In this document: piece after piece, positions 58,500 to 64,000 of the stretch
How positions within the stretch are numbered: position 1 is the first letter of the stretch
Layout of the letters: the number at the start of each line of letters is the position of its first letter
From: Odobenus rosmarus divergens
Taxonomy: Eukaryota; Chordata; Mammalia; Carnivora; Odobenidae
Direction of reading: 5' to 3'
Assembly: GCF_000321225.1 (NCBI RefSeq)
Contig: NW_004450330.1
Coordinates: forward strand, 2,794,272-2,858,271
DNA: 64,000 bases
Notes under the pieces: generated by a model
The model's database searches: none
Told to the model about the DNA's origin: nothing
The model's input: only the letters and a program-made list of their open reading frames with translations
Translations under genes and position numbers: made by a program

Positions 58500-59650
58500 A
58501 AAGAAAGAAACAAACCCAAGAGACATTCATTCATTCAACAAGTATTTACTTAGAATAAGCCAGGCATGTGACAAAGAGGATTAGCAGGGTTTGCAGGTAA
58601 AATAGAGCAGCAAAAATGAAAAACTCCAAAAGAAATCTATGTTTTTGCTGCCTGGATGAATTACTGAGAGAACGTGGTTGGGGAGGAGCTGATGTGGCAG
58701 AGATTAAGAGAGGTCAGAAAAGCTGAGGGCTAATTGACACCTTTGCTCATTGAGTCCAAGGTGTCTGGGAGACGCTCGAAAAATCTGTGCTTGGAGGAAA
58801 GGTCAAGACCAAGGAGAAATGATCCAGAATCATCAGCATAGAGGAAATGATTTGACAAGTTTAGTTGAGATCTCTGAAAGAGTGAGCACCATAGAGAAGA
58901 GAAGAGGACCAAGGAAAGAATCCTGGAATTGGGAAGAAGGGCACTACCAGGGAGGGAGACAATGAAGAAATAATCAGAGAATGGGAGAGAATGAAGCTAG
59001 GGCCACAGAAAGCGAGGAAGAAGCGTAGTATAAGAAGGAGGCACTACTCTCTAACTCAGGGCTGCCAGATTTAGCCAATAAAAATACAGGATGACCAGTT
59101 AAATTGGAACTTAAGATAATTCTTTTACAGAATAATTCCTTAGTACTACATCTGGGACATACATTTCTCAATTATTAATTATGTATCTGAAACTCAATAA
59201 GTAGAGAGAGAAACAAGACTGAAAAACCCCGAAATAAACCTGTGTTTAGCACCTGGCTGACTAGGGAACAGCAGCGGAGCAGCTGACTCTACCTATCCAA
59301 CTCTGATGTCCATGGCTGCAAAAAGGGGTTTGAGAGCGGAGAAGAAATCCTTTGGGTTTCATAATTAGGAAGTGGTTGCTGATCCTTTTCAATTGATTTT
59401 CAACCAGAAGTGGGTACAGAGAGTTAAGGGAAAAGTGAGTGATGAAAAAGTGAAGCAGTGGGTTCTTGGCCTCTCATTTGGGAGGTTTGGTGGGGTCCTT
59501 TGGGAACCCGATAAATGGCTGGTAGATGAGATGGAGAAATAGAGAGGAAACAAAGAGACAAAGACCACAAGAAAAAGAGGCAGGAGAGGAGATCAAAACA
59601 TAGAATGGCAAGGGCATAATTTTAGGGAGGTAAGGAAGTGACATGAGCAA
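58500..59650 (-). mobile_element. L2 LINE, reverse, interrupted by a MITE
   Basis: 'attcattcattcaacaagta', 'agaatcatcagcatagagga', 'catagagaagagaagaggac', 'caaggaaagaatcctggaat' and, after a MITE, 'atggctggtagatgagatgg' and 'gaggtaaggaagtgacatga' follow the reverse L2 consensus in order. Degenerate throughout. Confidence 0.65.
59058..59205. mobile_element. Palindromic MER-type MITE inside an L2
   Basis: 'cagggctgccagatttagcc', 'atacaggatgaccagttaaa', 'aataattccttagtactaca' and 'tctgggacatacatttctca' fit a palindromic DNA-transposon MITE known from many mammals. It lies within the reverse L2. Confidence 0.6.
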
Positions 59651-60540
59651 CAAAAAGATAATTCATGTTTTCTTAAAAATGGGGAGAAATCCTACCCTTG
59701 ACATTCAAATCTGTGGGACAGCCACATTACGAAATGGTTATTCACAGTAAAAAGCATTCTTCCATTCCTCCAGATGTTTCTTTCAGAGCCCTTGTATGTG
59801 GCAAGCATACAAGCTTCAACCTCATGTAGGCTGATGTTTAAGAAGTGCTTAATACCACAGACACACAGGCTGTCAGAGGGAGAAGCTACCTTGGAGGTCA
59901 CCTGATCTTGGGGTCTGCAAACTGATCTCTGCCAATGCCTGGGCTGCGTGAAGGGGGCAGGTTGACAGGAAGTGAGAACAACTGCTCTGGCACCTGCCCT
60001 GCATCTGCCTTCCCGTTTCTGCCTGAGCAGTTTTGATTTTACACATTGTGAAGAAGTGTCAGATTTTCTTTAAATGAAGGGTTCCTCTACTAAAAAATGT
60101 TTGAAGCCCTGACCTAATATTGTCCCACAGAAAGTTTAAGGAACATGTGGAGGGTCAGTGGGCCCCTCAGAGGCAGCACTGAGCTTAAAAATCCTAAACC
60201 ACAGCTGTTTCTCTTTTATATTTATGTCTTAATTTTGCTTCAAACATCTTAAATGATGTCTGAGTTAAAGCCATTCCCTCCACCTCTCCCTCAAAGTAAG
60301 CAATACCCTGAAGTTAGAAAGTGTTTTTTCTTTCCATGACTATGTTCTGATGCTTCACATATATGTGTCCATAAGCAATAATTGGTATTATTTATAGTAT
60401 AGAATATTATATATAATCAGTATTTTTTTAAAATTTTACAGAAACTTAATATACATATAAATACTATATTGCATTTGGTGTATTTTAAAAGTTTACAGAA
60501 ATTTCACCATAAATATCCTTTTGCATTCCCTTTCTTATAT
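59651..60540. other. No recognised feature
   Basis: Unique intronic sequence, moderately GC-rich at 59870-60190. Confidence 0.5.
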
Positions 60541-60544
60541 TCAA

Positions 60545-61835
60545 CATTATTTTTAAAGGCTTATCTATATTAATACATGCGGATTTTGTCCATTCACTTA
60601 GACTGCTGTATAGTGTTCTATTGGAAAAATGTATCATCATTGTTTTTTCCCTTTTCCAACAAGGGAATTAGGACAATTAGTTTATTTCTTATTTTTTGTT
60701 ATTACTAAAAAAATGCAATGGATATCCTTGTACTTAAGTGCATACATGTGACAGATTCCCTACAAGAGGAAAATACCTAGAAGTGGGCTGGATGATAAGG
60801 TGTATGAATCTTCAACTTTAATATGTATTGGCAAATACTTTAAAGTGGTTACACCAATTTTGATTCCTACATGAGAGTATAAAAGTATTTCCCCACATTG
60901 TAGCCAACACTTAGTATTGACAAATTTCTAATTTTTGCTAGTTGGATAAGTATGAGCTGCTATTACATTATGGTTTACTTTGTATTTCCCTTTATGAAAT
61001 GAGCATATCCCTAATGAAATGAGCATATTTTCCTTGTTTATTGATCTTTTGTGATATCTCTTTAGTGAATTTTTGGATCATATCTTTTACCCACTATGAC
61101 TTTTTCTTGCTAATTAGTTCATCATAAAATCTTGTTACTATTATGTTTTGGTTATTTATATTTCAAATATATTCTTCTATTCTGTCATCTCCTTAAAGTT
61201 TTCACTTTTGTCTTTTAATGCTGTTACTGGTCTTTTTCATGCAGAAATGTTTTTAATTTTATTTATTTATTTTTTTAAAGATTTTTATTTATTTGATAGA
61301 GAGAGCACAAGCAGAGGGAGAGAGAGAGGGAGAAGCAGGCTCCCTGCTGAGCAAGGAGCCCGATGTGGGACTCGATCCCAGGACCCTGGGATCATGACCC
61401 AGGCCGAAGGCAGCCACTTAACTGACTGAGCCACCCAGGCATCCCAAAAATTTTTTTTATTTTAATGTAGTAAAATTTATTACATTTTTACCTGTGATTT
61501 CCACTTTTAGTAACTTCTTTAAAAAAAACCTGTCCCTGTCCTAATGTCATAAATATATTTTCTCCTAAAGTTTAATAATTGGCTGTTTATAATTGAGTCT
61601 TTAATCTGTCTCAAGTTTACTCATTATATGATGTGAAATAGTAGTCAAATTCTTTTTTCCAAATGGACAGCCAATTTTCACAGAAATATGCATAGGTATT
61701 TGGTAGTTCATCCTTTTCCCACTGATTTCAGTTGGCTCTTCTGTCCAGTGCTTTTTCAAAGATCCATAAGACATTCATTCTAATAAATATTTGATATCTA
61801 TTACTCAATAGCCTATTTAATGATTCAAATATAAG
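60545..61835 (-). mobile_element. L1M 3' fragment, reverse, interrupted by a SINE
   Basis: 'aatggatatccttgtactta', 'agtggttacaccaattttga', 'ccccacattgtagccaacac', 'gtctttaatctgtctcaagt', 'ttccaaatggacagccaatt' and 'cccactgatttcagttggct' follow the reverse L1 3' region colinearly on both sides of the SINE at 61262-61445. Confidence 0.8.
61262..61445 (-). mobile_element. Can-SINE, reverse, inside an L1
   Basis: T-rich tail, gatttttatttatttgatag, short GA run, caggctccctgctgagcaag, caggaccctgggatcatgac, head ctgactgagccacccaggca. The flanks are both T-rich, so the duplication cannot be defined exactly. Confidence 0.93.
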
Positions 61836-61915
61836 AACAGCTTTATACACACAGGTATTCACTGAAGCATTATTTACATTAGCGAAAATTTAGAAACAAC
61901 TCAAAACTCAAGCAC
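61836..61915 (+). mobile_element. L1/HAL1 scrap
   Basis: 'caggtattcactgaagcatt' followed by 'atttacattagcgaaaattt' and 'agaaacaactcaaa' resembles the post-ORF2 part of L1/HAL1. Confidence 0.5.
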
Positions 61916-62820
61916 ATTTATATCCATTACCCTGAATTTTTATTAAAAGCCTGAGGAAAGGGTAAGTTTAGGATAATAAATAAAGTTACAAAGTTTTAGA
62001 GACCATCTGATTTAAGTCACACAGAAAAAAATATATGTAAAAAGACTAGATAGAAATTGATTTAATTTATAGTGGTTGCATAATGTTGTAGGATTATTTG
62101 AATTCTTCTTTAAAGGAAAAAAAACCCCCACATTTCCAGTCCTTCCCAAATGAACATCTTGTAAAGTTATCATTTAGAATTATGAACATTTGAAATAGAA
62201 TGGAACCTTTATAAAGATTAAGGGATAATAAAAGGTGATAAATAATATGTGAGGGAAAATTAAGAATTGAGGACCCAGATTTGTTATGATTTTTCAGTAG
62301 GATAAAATATCTAAAAGGCCTGATACAGAATCAGGCAAGTGAGCAATAAGTGTTCCTTAAATAGTTAACCCATTTCATGTCCAATCTATTGAGTTATTTT
62401 CATTCTTTTCCAATATTACTGGAAAGCTGAGAATACTTCCCCCCCAATTAGAATACCCAGTATTATGAATGCTAATGGTTAAAAATTGTGGACCACTGAA
62501 ATATAAGCATTTTTGCACTGCAGTTTGTAGAAGCAGAACTAAATTACAGAGAAATGGCAAAAGGAGAACTTTTAATAGGAGAGAAAATTTTAATAATCAT
62601 AAGTTATCACTGAGAAATTATGAGAATATTATACTACAAAATTATATTCACTTTTGAAGTAAGTAAAATTCTGGAAGTTAGAAATACACTTTGAACATCA
62701 TACATGCAAAAGTGACAGATATAAACACTGGCATTTCATTGGAGGTAGGTAGTGTTTACAACTCCAGGCAAAATTAGGTGGAGAATCGAGAACAAAACAT
62801 TTTTAAAATTAAATATTTAG
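61916..62820. other. No recognised feature
   Basis: AT-rich intronic DNA. Confidence 0.5.
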
Positions 62821-62824
62821 CTTG

Positions 62825-63255
62825 GCAGTAGGGAGTTTTGAAAAGAACATTGAACTCTGAGTCAGAAGACCTAGTCCTGAAACCAGTTCTGTCACAGATC
62901 AATCTTGATCAAGTCACATAAGCTTTCAGAACCTGTTTCCTACGCTGAAGCATGGGGGTAATATCTGCTCACCCCATGGAATAACGATGAGATTGAAATG
63001 AACAGTGCAGGGGCACCTGGGTGGCTCAGTTGGTTAAGTGACCAACTCTGGTTTCAGCTCAGGTCATGATCTTGGGGTCATGGGATTGAGCCCTGTGTAG
63101 GGCTCTGCACTTAGTAGGGAGTGTGTTTGAGATTCGGTCTCTCCCTCTCCCTCTGCGCTCCCCCCTTTTGTGCACACACTCCTCTCAAATAAAATAATTT
63201 AAAAAAAAAGAAATGGACAGTACAATAAGAAAAGCCTTTGTAAATAATAAACTAC
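62825..63255 (+). mobile_element. MIR split by a SINE
   Basis: 'aacattgaactctgagtcag', 'agacctagtcctgaaaccag', 'aatcttgatcaagtcacata' and 'acgatgagattgaaatgaac' are MIR. After the SINE at 63010-63209 the 3' end continues (aagcctttgtaaataat). Confidence 0.7.
62995..63224 (+). mobile_element. Older Can-SINE with diverged target-site duplication
   Basis: The head ggggcacctgggtggctcag starts at about 63010, and the tail ends in poly-A at about 63209. The flanks gaaatgaacagtgca (62995-63009) and gaaatggacagtaca (63210-63224) differ by two transitions. The body (tggtttcagctcaggtcatg, ggctctgcacttagtaggga) belongs to another, older variant than the copies at 34.4 and 39.1 kb. Confidence 0.93.
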
Positions 63256-63350
63256 CTTGGAAGAGGAAATGCACAGTCATTATAATTTAGGGAGGGCTGA
63301 AGTTCAGAGTCTGTCTTCCTCACTTATAGACTGCTACAGTTACCACTTGT

Positions 63351-63410
63351 TAATCATAATAATAGTTAATAGTTAATAATTAATCATAATAATAGTTAAT
63401 AATAAAAATA
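63351..63410 (+). repeat. 30-bp AT-rich tandem repeat, two copies
   Basis: taatcataataatagttaat begins at 63351 and again at 63381 (period 30), with the second copy running into aataaaaataac. Confidence 0.9.
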
Positions 63411-63612
63411 ACAACTGACATTTCCATAAAGTTGTTGCAGTTTGAAAAGGTGCTTTCATATACAGTCTCTTATTTTTTCTTCACAACAACCCTCTGAAGT
63501 AAGTATTCTGAACACCCATTTTTACAGAGGTGAAACCAAGGTTCAGAGAGTTAAGTGACTTACCCACAGTCACATACCTTGTAAGTAGCAAGACTTAGAC
63601 TTAAACCCTGCC
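63411..63612 (-). mobile_element. MIR, reverse orientation
   Basis: 'acaacaaccctctgaagtaa', 'ccatttttacagaggtgaaa', 'ggttcagagagttaagtgac' and 'ttacccacagtcacatacct' follow the reverse MIR core. Confidence 0.8.
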
Positions 63613-63692
63613 TTACCATTGCTTTATTGATAATAATGCTAACAAAGCTGAATAGGTAATATACTTTGAACACTTATGATGAGCAGGCACTA

Positions 63693-64000
63693 CTCTTTTT
63701 TTTTAATTGAAGTATAGTTGATAAACAATGTGACATTCAGGTATACAACAAAGTGATTGGACAGCTCTATACATTATGCTATGCTCACCGCAATTGTAGC
63801 TACCTTCTGTCACCATACACGGCGACTACAGTTTCATTGACTATATTCCCTGTGCTGTACCTTTCATCCCCATGACTTATTCATTCTATACCTGGAAGCC
63901 TGTACTTCCCACTCCCTTTCACCCATTTTGTCCATCCTCTTACCCACCTCCCCTCTGGCAACCAACAATTTGTTCACTGTATTTATGGATCTTTTCTATT
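63693..64000 (-). mobile_element. L1 3' UTR, reverse, cut by the window end
   Basis: 'ttaattgaagtatagttgat', 'cattcaggtatacaacaaag', 'ttgactatattccctgtgct' and 'cctctggcaaccaacaattt' match the reverse L1M/carnivore L1 3' UTR. It continues past 64000. Confidence 0.85.

Larger units (their letters stand above)
53319..64000 (-). other. SLC9A9: SLC9A9 upstream intron (probably intron 2), partial
   Basis: Sequence upstream (in gene direction) of the acceptor gcacttttatcttttctggcag-type site is inferred to be intronic to the window edge. It holds MIR, L2, L1, MITE and SINE copies. No exon encoding the expected upstream peptide (ending ILEK) was seen. Confidence 0.75.

Overview
The window is nuclear DNA from a carnivoran mammal. 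The clearest evidence is a set of thirteen tRNA-derived Can-SINEs, recognisable by the A/B-box head (ggcgcctgggtggctcag), a CT-rich body and an AATAAA/A-rich tail. Eight have target-site duplications readable at both ends. The dog-specific SINEC_Cf form and the felid form are both absent, and the two forms present are the kind I associate with bears, seals and mustelids. I infer a non-canid caniform (arctoid) genome. AT-rich, CpG-poor, intron-like sequence full of ancient MIR, L2, L1M, MaLR and MER elements fits this.

The only protein-coding sequence I can support is on the minus strand: two consecutive internal exons of SLC9A9, which encodes the endosomal Na+(K+)/H+ exchanger NHE9. They lie at 53241-53318 (26 codons, beginning MTFDPEIFF) and 51611-51687 (25 codons plus two bases, RHFFQNLGS to CIVIG). 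Both have proper splice sites and compatible phases. They encode the fourth and fifth membrane-segment region of the exchanger. The rest of the window is then intron: the end of the upstream intron (53319-64000, probably intron 2), a 1553-bp intron between the exons, and about 51.6 kb of the following intron (1-51610, probably intron 4). I found no other SLC9A9 exon. The other open frames of 60-150 codons mostly lie in SINEs, LINEs, LTRs or simple repeats and show no recognisable protein.

Layout: 1-12.9 kb is repeat-dense (SINEs, L1 3' end, L2, MaLR LTR, an LTR inserted into an L2, another LTR of ERVL type). 12.9-20.2 kb is almost free of recognisable transposons. 20.2-31.6 kb mixes MIR, MLT1-type LTRs, an L1 fragment, a tail-only insertion and a 62-bp alternating purine-pyrimidine tract. 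31.7-34.4 kb has no recognisable repeat except a short MIR piece and contains two small CpG-richer patches. 34.4-49.7 kb has young SINEs, L2, L1 and MIR. 51.6-53.3 kb holds the exons. 53.3-64 kb holds MITEs, L1, L2, MIR and two SINEs.

No complete novel system is visible. The items most worth a second look are the poly(A)-only insertion with a 14-bp duplication (22285-22335), an intronic antisense 79-87 codon ORF with an MGC start (52418-52681), the Z-DNA-type tract (29647-29708), and the CpG-richer repeat-free blocks near 31.7-32.9 kb. Family names of old repeats were assigned by eye from remembered consensus sequences, and their boundaries are approximate.
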